This document shows, one piece after another, positions 1-8,458 of a DNA stretch of 64,000 nt. Both the position numbers and the translations under genes were made by a program. The notes under the pieces were generated by a model. That model did not search any database, was not told where the DNA came from, and saw nothing but the letters and a program-made list of their open reading frames with translations. This DNA is from an uncultured Bacteroidales bacterium (lineage in GTDB: Bacteria > Bacteroidota > Bacteroidia > Bacteroidales > P3): the NCBI GenBank assembly GCA_944321735.1, contig CALUMK010000001.1, positions 124,001 through 188,000 on the forward strand. Direction: 5' to 3'. Within the stretch, counting starts at the first letter, position 1; every line of letters starts with the position of its first letter.

Positions 1-1
1 C

Positions 2-2158
2 GCTTCTTTGAGGGCATTGTTCTCCTTGCGTGTTGTCCGTGCCGAGGCAAGGGTGATGACGGGTCAAGGATTGGTGGCGGTGGGAACGGCTACGGCAGCG
101 GGTCAAACGGCTACGGCAAGCTTTACCTATGGGGACGAAGCGGTTCTCAGGGCGGAGGCGGCGCCGTGTCATACGTTCTCTTCTTGGCAGGATGCCGCCG
201 GGAACTTGTTGAGCAGTGAATCCGAGTGGAAAATGCGTGTCACGGATGATACCCTGGTTTATGCTGTTTTTGCACCGCAGCGGATGAGTGTTTCGGCTCA
301 GGCTTTCGATGCCCGTCAGGGCTATGTGGAAGCCAGCTCTTCCCGTCCGGAATATGGCAGCGTGCTTTCGCTTTCGGCGATGCCGATGCCGGGTTATGCG
401 TTCAGCCATTGGACGGGGGCTTCGGATACAACGGTTTGGCTTTCGGCTTCTTCGGTTTTGCGTTTCGATGTGCTTTCGGATACTTCGCTTTATGCGTTCT
501 TTGAACCGGCCATGCAAGAAGTTTCGGTATCCGTTCCCTTGGTCGGGGCAGGGCAGGTGGTCATAAGGCAGGTTTCGGATTCGGATACCTTGTCTTGGAC
601 GGGCTTGGCTGTGGCGGAAAATGGATCGGAACTGATACTGGAAGCGGTCGCGATGCCGGGTTACCGTTTCTCGGCTTGGGAGGCTCAGGGTCGTGTATTG
701 GGCGAGGATTCCCGTTTGGTGTTGGATGTGGATCAGGATTTGGATGTGGAAGCTGTCTTTGAACCGACGATGTACCGGATTGATGTGGCTGCCGAACCGG
801 AGGCGTATGGCAGCGTGAAGGGTTCGGGCATGTTTGCTTACGGTCAGGAAGTGCTTGTGGAAGCTTTGCCCAATAGTGTGGCTTATGCGTTCTTGGGCTG
901 GAAATCGGATGACCGTTGGGTATCGGATGAGGCTTCGTATCGGTTTTTGGTGAGTGGGGAGCGTTCTCTGGCAGCGGTGTTTGCGCCGGATTCGGCTTCT
1001 GTGGGATTGCTTTGCGGTTTGGGTGGCTCTGTGCAGGGGGCTGGCTTGTATGCGGTCGGTTCGCCTGTTTCTTTGTCGGCGACAGCTTATCCGGGTTATG
1101 CCTTTGACTATTGGTCCGATGCCGACGGGAACCGGATTTCAGCGCAGAATCCTCTGTCTTTGACGGCCGATAAGGATACGCTTTTGCGGGCTGTCTTTGC
1201 GTCTGCTACTTATCTGGCCGAGGTGTCGGCGGGAATCGGCGGCTCGGTGAGCGGTGGAGGCGAGTTCCTGAAGGGTGAGACGGCGGTCTTGGTAGCGGTG
1301 GCGGATGCGGGTTACCGTTTTGCTTACTGGAATCTCAACGGGGGCGAGCAGACTTATCCGTTGGCTTGCCTGATGCTGGCAATGGACGGGGATTTGCAGG
1401 CGGAGGCTATCTTTGAGCCGATGCACTATGATATAAGTACGGTGGCTTCGCCGGTGGTGGCGGGTTCGGTGACGGCGGGTGGTTCGTTCGCTTCCGGATC
1501 TACGGTTTCGTTCGAGGCGGTGGCGGATGCCAATCACGAGTTTGCGGCTTGGACCAAGGACGGGAAGGTGGTTTCGACCGAGGCGGTGCTTTCGGTTTCT
1601 GTGGATTCTGCCGATGCGGCTTATGTGGCATTATTCAACCCCAAGATGTTCAATATCTTGGTTGAGACTTATCCTTCGGCAGGTGGGCTGGCTTTGGGGG
1701 CTGGTTCGTATTACTGGGGGGATACGGCGGATATCAGCGTGGCGGTTTATCCGGGCTTTACGTTCAAGTCGTGGTCGGATATGGCGTTCAATACGGTTTC
1801 GGATCAGGTTTCTTTCCGGCATGTGGTGAACGGGGTGAATATGTTCACGGCTGCTTTGGACGGGAATGTGGCGATCGAGGATGTCGTGTATGTCGGGCGC
1901 GATGGCTTGGCTGAGGTGCAGGTTTACCCGAATCCTGTCGGGGCGGAGCGTCGGGTATGGTTCCGAACGCTGGCTCCGGAGATGCGGCGTTTGTATTTCT
2001 TCGACTTGCAGGGCAATCGGGTGATGGAACGTCGTTTGAGTGAAAGGGGGCAGGCTTCGGTGGCTGTGGATGTGTCGGTGTTGCCGTCGGGTATCTATTT
2101 CTACCGGGTGGAAATGACGGATGGTTCGGTGGGGCATGGCAAACTGATTTGCCTGTAG
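2..2158 (+). CDS. T9SS surface protein with InlB-type repeats (3' part; 5' end outside window)
   Basis: The reading frame is open from the first bases, so the true start lies upstream; about 718 codons are seen. The protein consists of seven or eight repeats of roughly 75 residues, each with a 'G-x-F/Y-x-x-G-x-x-V-x-L-x-A' strand, a 'GYxFxxW' turn and an end such as 'AVFEP'. This pattern fits the divergent InlB B-repeat (Listeria-Bacteroides) family. The last ~80 residues (from 'VQVYPNPV', through 'LYFFDLQGNRV' and 'LPSGIYFYRV') form a type A T9SS sorting domain, so the protein is inferred to cross the outer membrane by T9SS and be anchored at the surface. Ligand and role are unknown. A long-loop hairpin follows the stop codon. 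Confidence 0.85.
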   Translation, partial: ASLRALFSLRVVRAEARVMTGQGLVAVGTATAAGQTATASFTYGDEAVLRAEAAPCHTFSSWQDAAGNLLSSESEWKMRVTDDTLVYAVFAPQRMSVSAQAFDARQGYVEASSSRPEYGSVLSLSAMPMPGYAFSHWTGASDTTVWLSASSVLRFDVLSDTSLYAFFEPAMQEVSVSVPLVGAGQVVIRQVSDSDTLSWTGLAVAENGSELILEAVAMPGYRFSAWEAQGRVLGEDSRLVLDVDQDLDVEAVFEPTMYRIDVAAEPEAYGSVKGSGMFAYGQEVLVEALPNSVAYAFLGWKSDDRWVSDEASYRFLVSGERSLAAVFAPDSASVGLLCGLGGSVQGAGLYAVGSPVSLSATAYPGYAFDYWSDADGNRISAQNPLSLTADKDTLLRAVFASATYLAEVSAGIGGSVSGGGEFLKGETAVLVAVADAGYRFAYWNLNGGEQTYPLACLMLAMDGDLQAEAIFEPMHYDISTVASPVVAGSVTAGGSFASGSTVSFEAVADANHEFAAWTKDGKVVSTEAVLSVSVDSADAAYVALFNPKMFNILVETYPSAGGLALGAGSYYWGDTADISVAVYPGFTFKSWSDMAFNTVSDQVSFRHVVNGVNMFTAALDGNVAIEDVVYVGRDGLAEVQVYPNPVGAERRVWFRTLAPEMRRLYFFDLQGNRVMERRLSERGQASVAVDVSVLPSGIYFYRVEMTDGSVGHGKLICL

Positions 2159-2216
2159 CCCGTTGGCAAAGGGTCGGGAAAGAGGGGAAGGGCTCAAGAA
2201 CCCACGAAAAAGTGGG

Positions 2217-2309
2217 AAAGGCAAAAAGTGACCGCTAAAGTGCAAGAACTTGCAGACTGCGTCTGCTTCAGACATCTTGCCCTTTTTTACGCTGTCACTT
2301 TTTGCCTTT
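2217..2309. repeat. 16-bp inverted repeat with 61-bp loop after the surface protein gene
   Basis: The arm at 2217-2232 (aaaggcaaaaagtgac) is the exact reverse complement of 2294-2309. The loop holds a further small stem (gcagac/gtctgc). It lies 58 bases after the stop codon and may be a transcript-end structure. The rest of the 2159-2557 gap holds only the promoter of the next gene; the short reading frames here look like chance. Confidence 0.55.
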
Positions 2310-2449
2310 CTTTTTCCCCTTTTTCCGTGAGGTTCTTTCGCCTCTTCCCCTCTTTCTTTTGGGGGAGGATCCTTTGCGGAGGGGCTGCGGCGAATCAGCG
2401 GGGGGGGAGAAGTTAACTATGGGTTGTGTATGGATTTCCGGAGGACGGG

Positions 2450-2480
2450 TTGGCAAGGTTCGGGGCTTGATGTACTTTTG
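2450..2480 (+). promoter_or_regulatory. Bacteroidota-type promoter of the arginase-like gene
   Basis: TTG at 2450-2452, a 20-base spacer, then TActTTTG at 2473-2480 matches the Bacteroidota -33/-7 consensus. Expected transcription start is near 2487, giving a leader of about 70 bases before the ATG at 2558. Confidence 0.6.
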
Positions 2481-2557
2481 CTAAGTTTGGAATTGGAACA
2501 CAGCGCGATTCGAGAAAGGACAGCGGAGGCGGATTGCGGTAGCAGAAAACGGAAATC

Positions 2558-3790
2558 ATGAAAGAAATCGATTTGAGCCTTTATTTCGAGCCTTGCCCGT
2601 TCATGGAAGCGGCCAATTTTTATCAGGACAGCACCAAACGCTTGGGGCATCAGGTGGAAAAATATACAGTCAAGGAGCGTTTCCCTTCACTGGAAGGGGC
2701 TTCGGTGGTCATTATCGGCTTGGACGAAAGCCGGGGCGGATGTCCGGACGAGACAGGTTCGCTGCCCGACAAGAGGCATTGCAACGGGGCGGATGCGGTC
2801 CGCAGGGAACTCTACAACCTGTATGCGCCCCAAGGTCTGGGCAAGGTGGTCGATTTGGGCAATATGCGCTGCGGCAAGCGGGTCGAAGACACTTATTTTG
2901 CGCTTACCGAGGTGGTCGGTTGCCTTTTGAACCAGAAATCCGCCTTGATCCTGCTGGGAGGGACCCAGGATCTGACCTATGCGGTCTATCAAGCCTACGC
3001 CCGGATGCAGAAAATGGCCAATATCGTGACGGTGGATGCCCGTCTTGACTTGGCCGAAGGCTTGGGGGCGGACGAAAATCCGCTGGACAGTCCAACCAGC
3101 CATACGAACTATATGGGCAAGATGGCTGTGGAACCGGCCAACTACCTGTTCAATTACATGAATGTGGGTTATCAGACTTATTTGGTGGAACAGGAGGCGG
3201 TTTCCTTGATGGACAAGCTCTATTTCGATGCTTGCCGTTACGGTCTCTTGCAGGATGATATCCGGGATGCCGAGCCTTATATCCGGGATGCCGACTGCGT
3301 GAGCTTCGACTTGAACGTGCTCAAGCGGCAGGAAAGCCCGGCCAACCCTTGGGCTCGTCCTACCGGGTTCAATGTGGAGCAGGTTTGCCAGCTGGCTCGT
3401 TATGCCGGTTTGAGCAAGGAGGTGGATGTGGTTGGATTCTTCGAGTATTACCCGTTTTTCGAGAGGGACAACCTCAGTGCCCAGGTGGTGGCCGAGATGG
3501 CCTGGTGCTTCTTGGACGCGATGCGTTTCCGTTGCGACGACCATCCTTTGTCGGCTGCCGGGATGGATTTCAAGCAGTATATCGTGCCTTTCGAGGATTC
3601 CGAGCAGGATTTGGTATTTTACAAGTGTCGGCAGACCGACCGTTGGTGGATGGAACTGCCTTGTTCCGACGAGCAGCGGCAGCGTTACGGGCGGCATTGC
3701 TATTTGGCCTGTGCTTACCATGATTATGAAACTGCTACCGAAGGCAATGTGCCGCATCGCTGGTGGAACGCCGTCCAGCGGATTAAATAA
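2558..3790 (+). CDS. arginase/formimidoylglutamase-family protein with altered metal ligands
   Basis: 410 residues. The fold family is suggested by GGTQD at residues 134-138, DARLD at 160-164 and SFDLNVLK near 250-256, which occupy the places of the arginase signatures GGxHS, DAHxD and SxDxDxxDP. In ordinary ureohydrolases these His and Asp residues bind the two Mn ions. Here the first His is Gln, the second is Arg and the third motif keeps only one Asp. Similar proteins are, as I recall, common in Bacteroidota and usually labelled formimidoylglutamase or arginase. Catalysis of amidine hydrolysis is therefore doubtful. The ATG at 2558 lies 70 bases after a good promoter. The next gene, a small membrane protein, follows after 18 bases. 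Confidence 0.75.
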   Translation: MKEIDLSLYFEPCPFMEAANFYQDSTKRLGHQVEKYTVKERFPSLEGASVVIIGLDESRGGCPDETGSLPDKRHCNGADAVRRELYNLYAPQGLGKVVDLGNMRCGKRVEDTYFALTEVVGCLLNQKSALILLGGTQDLTYAVYQAYARMQKMANIVTVDARLDLAEGLGADENPLDSPTSHTNYMGKMAVEPANYLFNYMNVGYQTYLVEQEAVSLMDKLYFDACRYGLLQDDIRDAEPYIRDADCVSFDLNVLKRQESPANPWARPTGFNVEQVCQLARYAGLSKEVDVVGFFEYYPFFERDNLSAQVVAEMAWCFLDAMRFRCDDHPLSAAGMDFKQYIVPFEDSEQDLVFYKCRQTDRWWMELPCSDEQRQRYGRHCYLACAYHDYETATEGNVPHRWWNAVQRIK

Positions 3791-3808
3791 TGACCGCAAA
3801 AAAGATAG

Positions 3809-4042
3809 ATGATGGAAGATGTTCAAGGCAAGGATAACGAGCGCAATCCACGGGAAGGCAGCCATAGCAGCTATGGCGGATATATAGGTTTGGGCCTGGC
3901 CTTAGGCTTGGCGATAGGGTCCGGAACGGAGAATCTTGGGTTGTGGCTGCCCTTGGGTTTGCTTTTTGGCTGGATGCTTGGCCGTTGGAAGAAACGGAAA
4001 AGGACGGGGAATCCTGATGATTCAGGGGTTCAGGATGGCTGA
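3809..4042 (+). CDS. small glycine-rich membrane protein
   Basis: 77 residues, function unknown. A polar N-terminus (residues 1-22) is followed by a glycine-rich hydrophobic stretch, about residues 23-60, that could form two closely spaced membrane segments ('GLGLALGLAIGSG' and 'LWLPLGLLFGWMLG'), then a basic tail 'RWKKRKR'. The Gly zipper pattern resembles small helical membrane proteins. A second ATG at 3812 is equally possible. It sits 18 bases behind the arginase-like gene and is probably cotranscribed. Size and composition support a real gene, but no family was recognised. Confidence 0.6.
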   Translation: MMEDVQGKDNERNPREGSHSSYGGYIGLGLALGLAIGSGTENLGLWLPLGLLFGWMLGRWKKRKRTGNPDDSGVQDG

Positions 4043-4092
4043 TATCGACAGGCGGACTGCTGCGGTTGCTTTGTGACTGTGGAAATTAGTGC

Positions 4093-4123
4093 TTGCATGA
4101 TTCGGAAAATTGTGTTACTTTTG
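4093..4123 (+). promoter_or_regulatory. promoter of rpsP
   Basis: TTG at 4093-4095, a 20-base spacer and TActTTTG at 4116-4123 form a strong match to the Bacteroidota promoter. The predicted start near 4130 leaves a leader of about 100 bases before rpsP, long for the window and possibly regulatory. Confidence 0.65.
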
Positions 4124-4229
4124 CAGCCCTTTTTCGGGTCGAAAGACTTGTGAGGGACGGGAAGATACCGGACGGGAGAATCCGGAAAGGGAGTTCCCGG
4201 AATTGTAAAACCTATTAAAATACAAAACA

Positions 4230-4787
4230 ATGCCTGTAAGAATCAGACTGCAAAGATTCGGTAAGAAAGGCGCTCCTTTCTACCACATTGTAGTAGCGGA
4301 TGGTCGTGCACCTCGAGATGGGAAATTTATCGAGAAAATAGGCACGTACAACCCGATGACAAACCCCGCCAAGGTTGACTTGAACGTGGACAAAGCCGTG
4401 CAATGGCTCCGCAACGGTGCCCAGCCCAGCGACACCGCCCGTTCGTTGATGTCTTCCAAAGGCGTCATGCTGAAGCATCACTTGCTCCGTGGCGTGGACA
4501 AGGGGGCTTTCACGATGGAAGAAGCTGAAAAACGTTTCAATGCCTGGCTGACTGAAAAAGAAGCCCGAGTACAGAAGGCTATCGATGCCGACAAGCAGAA
4601 GAAAGAAGCCGGTCGTACCGCCCGCTTGGAAGCGGAAAGCAAGGTGAAGGAAGCTATCGCTGCCAAGGTGGCTGAAAAGAAGGCCGCTGCATTGGCTGCC
4701 AAGGAAGCTGCCGCAGCTGAAGCCGCTGCCGAAGAAACTCCGGCCGAAGCCCCGGCTGCCGAAGCGGAAGCTCCCGCTGAAGCTTAA
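4230..4787 (+). CDS. rpsP: 30S ribosomal protein S16 with long acidic/alanine-rich tail
   Basis: 185 residues. Residues 1-80 match bacterial S16 ('[20 protein letters not shown]', '[20 protein letters not shown]', '[16 protein letters not shown]'), a small-subunit protein needed for 30S assembly. Typical S16 is about 80-90 residues. Here about 100 more follow: a charged helix, then a tail made almost wholly of Ala, Glu, Pro and Lys. Extended S16 tails are, to my knowledge, usual in Bacteroidota; their function is not known. An intrinsic terminator follows 80 bases after the stop, and a strong promoter lies upstream. Confidence 0.97.
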   Translation: MPVRIRLQRFGKKGAPFYHIVVADGRAPRDGKFIEKIGTYNPMTNPAKVDLNVDKAVQWLRNGAQPSDTARSLMSSKGVMLKHHLLRGVDKGAFTMEEAEKRFNAWLTEKEARVQKAIDADKQKKEAGRTARLEAESKVKEAIAAKVAEKKAAALAAKEAAAAEAAAEETPAEAPAAEAEAPAEA

Positions 4788-4865
4788 TTCTCGGTGGCAA
4801 GAACTGTAAAAATGTGTCGGAATATTTGACATGTCGACGATATGTCTTGTTGTGACACTCTGGAT

Positions 4866-4901
4866 AAGAGGCGCGGACCTGTAGGAACGCGCCTCTTTTT
4901 G
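4866..4901 (+). terminator. intrinsic terminator after rpsP
   Basis: A perfect 10-bp stem (aagaggcgcg 4866-4875 with cgcgcctctt 4888-4897), a 12-base loop and a T-run make a classic terminator. The mechanosensitive channel gene starts only 25 bases beyond it. Confidence 0.85.
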
Positions 4902-4925
4902 TTAAACGCCGAAATACGATAAAGC

Positions 4926-6212
4926 ATGTTGCGCTTTCTGTTCGATTGGATTCATGATGCCTCCGATTACTTGATTCAGCATGGCTGGAACGAATCCTTG
5001 GTCAATTTCCTGTCCGGAGTTTTCATATTGGCCGTTTTGGCGGCTTCGGCCTTCGTGGTCTATTGGGTCGTCCGTATCATTTTGAAGAAGATTCTGAAAG
5101 CCGCTTACCGCCGTCATCCCAAGGCTTGGATCGAAGTCCTGCTGAAGCGTCAGACTCTTAGCTTCATCTGCTATTTTCTGCTTTGCCTGTTCTACTCCAA
5201 AGGCATAGCCTATATGTTTTCGGAACTGCCTGCCTGGATCCCGTTTGTGACCAAGGTTCTCAAACTGCTCTCCTTGTATTTCTTCCTGCGGACTTTGACG
5301 GGTGTGATTTGGACTATTTTCGATATTCGTCAGGCCACGATAGTCAATAAGACCGTGGCGATGAAAGGCTTGATACAGTTCATCACGGTCATTGTCTATT
5401 TCATAGGGGGCATTGTCGCGGTCGCGATTCTTGCCAACAAGCAGCCTTTGGCTTTCATAGGCGGTTTGAGTGCGGCTTCGGCGGTCCTGATGCTGGTATT
5501 CAAGGACAGCATTGTCGGTTTGGTGGCCGGAGTGCAGATTTCGCTCAACGACATGGTGCGGATAGGTGACTGGATCACGATGCCCTCGCAAGGCGTGGAC
5601 GGGAATGTGATAGATATCTCGCTGACCACGGTCAAGGTGCAGAATTTCGACTTGACGATTATCTCGATGCCGACCGCCGCGCTGATAAGCCAGTCGGTGC
5701 AGAACTGGCGGGGCTTGCAGATTTCGGGCGGGCGGAGGATTCAGCGCAGCATCTATCTGGATCTGACTAGTATAGAGTTCTGCAATGATGCCATGCTGGA
5801 GCAATTCGGCAAGATGGACTTGCTGCATGGTTTCATAGAGTCAAGAAGGACCGGGAAGGATGCCTTCGGCTCGGCTGGCAAGGAAATCCTGACCAATGTG
5901 GATGTATTCATGAAGTACACGGAGGCCTATCTCAGGAACCATCCTAAGATTCACCATGAGTCGGATTTCACCCTGTTGGTTCGTCAGTTGCCTGCCGGGG
6001 ACGATGGATTGCCGGTGCAGGTCTATTGTTTCACGGTGACACCGGAATGGGTCGCTTACGAGGCGATTGCATCCCAAGTGATGTCCCATCTGCTGGCCAT
6101 GCTGCCTTTCTTCGGCTTGCGCGTCTACCAGCGCAGCGCCTTGGCGGACACGAGGAATCTAGCATGGGGGGATTTGCCTGTTTCGGGAAAGAAGTCGGAC
6201 GGCAGAGCTTGA
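4926..6212 (+). CDS. MscS-family mechanosensitive ion channel
   Basis: 428 residues. Several hydrophobic segments lie at about residues 22-48, 70-90, 98-118 and 138-162. They precede the pore-lining helix and MscS beta domain at about 172-265 ('FIGGLSAASAVLMLVFKDSI', 'VGLVAGVQISLNDMVRIGDW', 'VDGNVIDISLTTVKVQNFD'). A long cytoplasmic C-terminal domain follows. The size and extra N-terminal helices resemble the YbdG-type branch rather than the minimal 286-residue MscS. The role is release of solutes through the inner membrane on hypo-osmotic shock. It begins 25 bases after the rpsP terminator and no clear promoter was seen, so expression may depend on read-through. Confidence 0.9.
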   Translation: MLRFLFDWIHDASDYLIQHGWNESLVNFLSGVFILAVLAASAFVVYWVVRIILKKILKAAYRRHPKAWIEVLLKRQTLSFICYFLLCLFYSKGIAYMFSELPAWIPFVTKVLKLLSLYFFLRTLTGVIWTIFDIRQATIVNKTVAMKGLIQFITVIVYFIGGIVAVAILANKQPLAFIGGLSAASAVLMLVFKDSIVGLVAGVQISLNDMVRIGDWITMPSQGVDGNVIDISLTTVKVQNFDLTIISMPTAALISQSVQNWRGLQISGGRRIQRSIYLDLTSIEFCNDAMLEQFGKMDLLHGFIESRRTGKDAFGSAGKEILTNVDVFMKYTEAYLRNHPKIHHESDFTLLVRQLPAGDDGLPVQVYCFTVTPEWVAYEAIASQVMSHLLAMLPFFGLRVYQRSALADTRNLAWGDLPVSGKKSDGRA

Positions 6213-6301
6213 GGGCTTGCGGGCCGTGCCGCGTTGCCATGCAGGACTCTGCGATGATAGTTTGTTTTGTTTAATGTAAATGAATTGATAAGCAAAGAAA
6301 T

Positions 6302-6691
6302 ATGAATATGCCGATTCAAGTCCGTTTCACGGACGTGGATATTTACGGGCATGTGAACAACGCCATTTACGCCGAGTTGTTCGATACGGCCCGCTATACG
6401 TATATGAAACAGCTGCTGCCCGATGCCGACCCCAAGGGCAAAAGTTTGGTATTGGTGCATTTGGAGACCAATTTCCGCAAGCAGATTGTGTTCGGGGACA
6501 AGATTTACGTGGAGACTCATATCTCGAAGATCGGCGAGCGCAGCGTGGGCATGAGCCAAAAGATGGTCAATGAGGAGACCGGCGACCTCCATGCTGATTC
6601 CTACGGGGTGCTTTCCACTTTCGATGCCGCCTTGCAGAAGTCTTTCCCGATGCCGGAAGAATGGCGGAAGCGCTTGGAGGCGGCCGATTAA
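6302..6691 (+). CDS. acyl-CoA thioesterase (hotdog fold, 4HBT family)
   Basis: 129 residues, the usual length of a YbgC-like hotdog thioesterase. The N-terminal block 'QVRFTDVDIYGHVNNAIYAE' at about residues 5-24 holds the conserved Asp (FTDVD) and the H-V-N-N-A-x-Y motif typical of 4-hydroxybenzoyl-CoA thioesterase relatives. A later 'LETNFRKQIVFGDKIYVET' fits the second half of the fold. It would hydrolyse an acyl-CoA; the substrate cannot be told. The ATG at 6302 is the only good start. rimM follows after 21 bases, so the two are probably cotranscribed. Confidence 0.85.
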   Translation: MNMPIQVRFTDVDIYGHVNNAIYAELFDTARYTYMKQLLPDADPKGKSLVLVHLETNFRKQIVFGDKIYVETHISKIGERSVGMSQKMVNEETGDLHADSYGVLSTFDAALQKSFPMPEEWRKRLEAAD

Positions 6692-6712
6692 GGACAAAAT
6701 GCATACAAGGTC

Positions 6713-7255
6713 ATGGTCATAGATAAGGAATCCTGTTATTTTTTAGGGAAAATAGTGCGGACTTCGGGCTTGAAAGGCGATGTGTCCGTGTTTTTGGATG
6801 TGGACGAGCCGGAATCCTATGCCGAGTTGGATTCGGTCTTCGTGGAACGCAAGGGAGCCTTGGTGCCGTATTTCATAGAGAGCGTCCAGATTCGTCCCAA
6901 CGGGGCGGTATTCCATTTCGAGGATACGAATTTCGAGACGGCGCAGGCCTTGGTGGGCAGTGCCCTGTACCTGCCGTTGGAGCTTTTGCCGCCTTTGACC
7001 GGCAAGCAGTTCTATTTCCATGAGGTGAGGGGCTTCGAGGTGGTCGATGCCGAAGCGGGCGACATCGGCAAGTTGCGGGAAATCTGGGACAACGCTGCCC
7101 AGCCTTTGATGTGCATAGACCATCCCTCGGGCAAGGAAATCATGATTCCGTTGGTGGACGATTTCCTGGTGGATGTGGATCGGGAAAACCGGGTGCTGAA
7201 AGTGAAGGCGCCCGAAGGCTTGGTGGAATTCTATTTGGAAGGCGGCCAGGAGTGA
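6713..7255 (+). CDS. rimM: ribosome maturation factor RimM
   Basis: 180 residues, normal length. The N-terminal RimM barrel begins 'YFLGKIVRTSGLKGDVSVFL' and the C-terminal PRC-barrel includes 'GKQFYFHEVRGFEVVDAEAG' and 'LIDHPSGKEIMIPLVDDFL'-like sequence. RimM binds S19 on the 30S subunit and promotes maturation of the 16S rRNA head domain. In many bacteria rimM is adjacent to rpsP; here two genes separate them. trmN6 follows after about 60 bases, giving a small group for translation and RNA modification. Confidence 0.93.
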   Translation: MVIDKESCYFLGKIVRTSGLKGDVSVFLDVDEPESYAELDSVFVERKGALVPYFIESVQIRPNGAVFHFEDTNFETAQALVGSALYLPLELLPPLTGKQFYFHEVRGFEVVDAEAGDIGKLREIWDNAAQPLMCIDHPSGKEIMIPLVDDFLVDVDRENRVLKVKAPEGLVEFYLEGGQE

Positions 7256-7317
7256 AGGGGCGTTTTTGCCTGATGTGGGGGAAGTTTGCAGGAAGAGATT
7301 TTTTAGATAAAGATACG

Positions 7318-8220
7318 ATGCCGGCGTTCCGATTCAAGCGTTTCAGTGTAGAGCATGAACGTTCCACGATGAAGGTGGGGACGGACGGGGTGCTGTTAGG
7401 GGCATGGGCGAGCTTGCCGGAAAGACCGGAAATCGGGGATGGCTTGGCGGTAGCGGGTCGGAGTGCGGAACCCTTGGGTGTTTCGGGAGGCACGCTTTCG
7501 GCCGAGAGTCCTAGGCGCTTTTTGGATGTGGGCTGCGGTTGCGGCTTGATTGCCTTGATGTTGGCTCAACGTTTGGCAGCTGAAGGCTGGAAGTCTTGGG
7601 AGGCGAGGGTGGATGCCTTGGATTTGGATGCGGCTTCTTTCGAGGAGGCCTTGTCCAATACCGCTAGTTCCCGTTATCGGGAATATTTGTCGGTTTCCTG
7701 TTTGGATTACAGGGATTTGCCGGACAGTTTCCCGCCTAGGTCTTATAGTCGTATCGTTTCTAATCCTCCTTATTTCCGGGAGTCTTTGAAGTGCCCTAAG
7801 GCGCAGCGAAATCAGGCGCGGCATGCGGATACCTTGCCGTTCGAGGAACTGCTTTCGGTCTCGGAGCGTCTGTTGGAGCCGGGCGGGCGTTTGTGTTTGA
7901 TTCTTCCTCCGGATTCCTGGGAATGCGTGCAGCGGCTGCTTCCGGAGCATGCGCCGCTTTTGGAGCTTTGCCGTCTGGCACGGGTGTTCTCCAAGCCGGG
8001 GAAAGCCTGCGAGCGGGTCATGGCTGAATGGGTCAGGAGGGAAGAAGCTACGAGGCGTGCGTCCCATCAGCGGCTTTGGGTTCTTCCAAAAGAAGAATCA
8101 GCCTCGAACGGAATGTGTTTAAACGGAGTGGATATTCAGGACATTCTGATTCACGACGAGGCTGGAGGCTATACGGAGGAATACCGGGCTTTGGTGAAGG
8201 GATTCTATCTTTGGGCTTGA
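7318..8220 (+). CDS. trmN6: tRNA1(Val) (adenine(37)-N6)-methyltransferase
   Basis: 300 residues from the ATG at 7318. This start is chosen because the family N-terminus ('FRFKRFSVEHERSTMKVGTD') begins there; the frame stays open upstream only by overlapping rimM. A Rossmann SAM-binding motif 'LDVGCGCGLIAL' lies at residues 69-80 and the adenine-N6 catalytic motif NPPY at 149-152. YfiC/TrmN6 methylates A37 of tRNA1(Val). Between 'GTDGVLLGAWA' and the SAM motif there is an insert of about 35 residues not usual in the family, rich in Gly, Ala and Ser. It follows rimM closely. Confidence 0.88.
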   Translation: MPAFRFKRFSVEHERSTMKVGTDGVLLGAWASLPERPEIGDGLAVAGRSAEPLGVSGGTLSAESPRRFLDVGCGCGLIALMLAQRLAAEGWKSWEARVDALDLDAASFEEALSNTASSRYREYLSVSCLDYRDLPDSFPPRSYSRIVSNPPYFRESLKCPKAQRNQARHADTLPFEELLSVSERLLEPGGRLCLILPPDSWECVQRLLPEHAPLLELCRLARVFSKPGKACERVMAEWVRREEATRRASHQRLWVLPKEESASNGMCLNGVDIQDILIHDEAGGYTEEYRALVKGFYLWA

Positions 8221-8329
8221 TGGCAGGATTCGTGGATGTTTTTTTTGTTTTGGGATGGAATGGATTGGCTGCGACGGGGGAAACAACGGGGAAAAACGGC
8301 GGGAAAAACAGGAAAAAACTTTCCAAAAC

Positions 8330-8360
8330 TTGGGCGGTTTGGAAAAAATGCCGAACTTTG
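8330..8360 (+). promoter_or_regulatory. probable promoter of the Sua5/TsaC gene
   Basis: TTG at 8330-8332, a 20-base spacer and GAacTTTG at 8353-8360. The -7 element departs from consensus in its first base only. It lies about 100 bases before the chosen ATG. The rest of this ~240-base gap shows nothing else. Confidence 0.4.
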
Positions 8361-8458
8361 TAATGATTTGCAGATAGGATTCTGCTATTTGTGCGGCCAA
8401 GCTGACGGGGTTCAGAAAAATCCGGGATTTGTCTTGGCCGGGAAAAAAACTTACCACG

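Noticed and set aside
2687..3865. 392-codon minus-strand frame opposite the arginase-like gene
   Set aside because: It is a shadow of the real gene; composition (many His, Arg, Ile) and lack of motifs are typical of antisense frames in G+C-rich genes.
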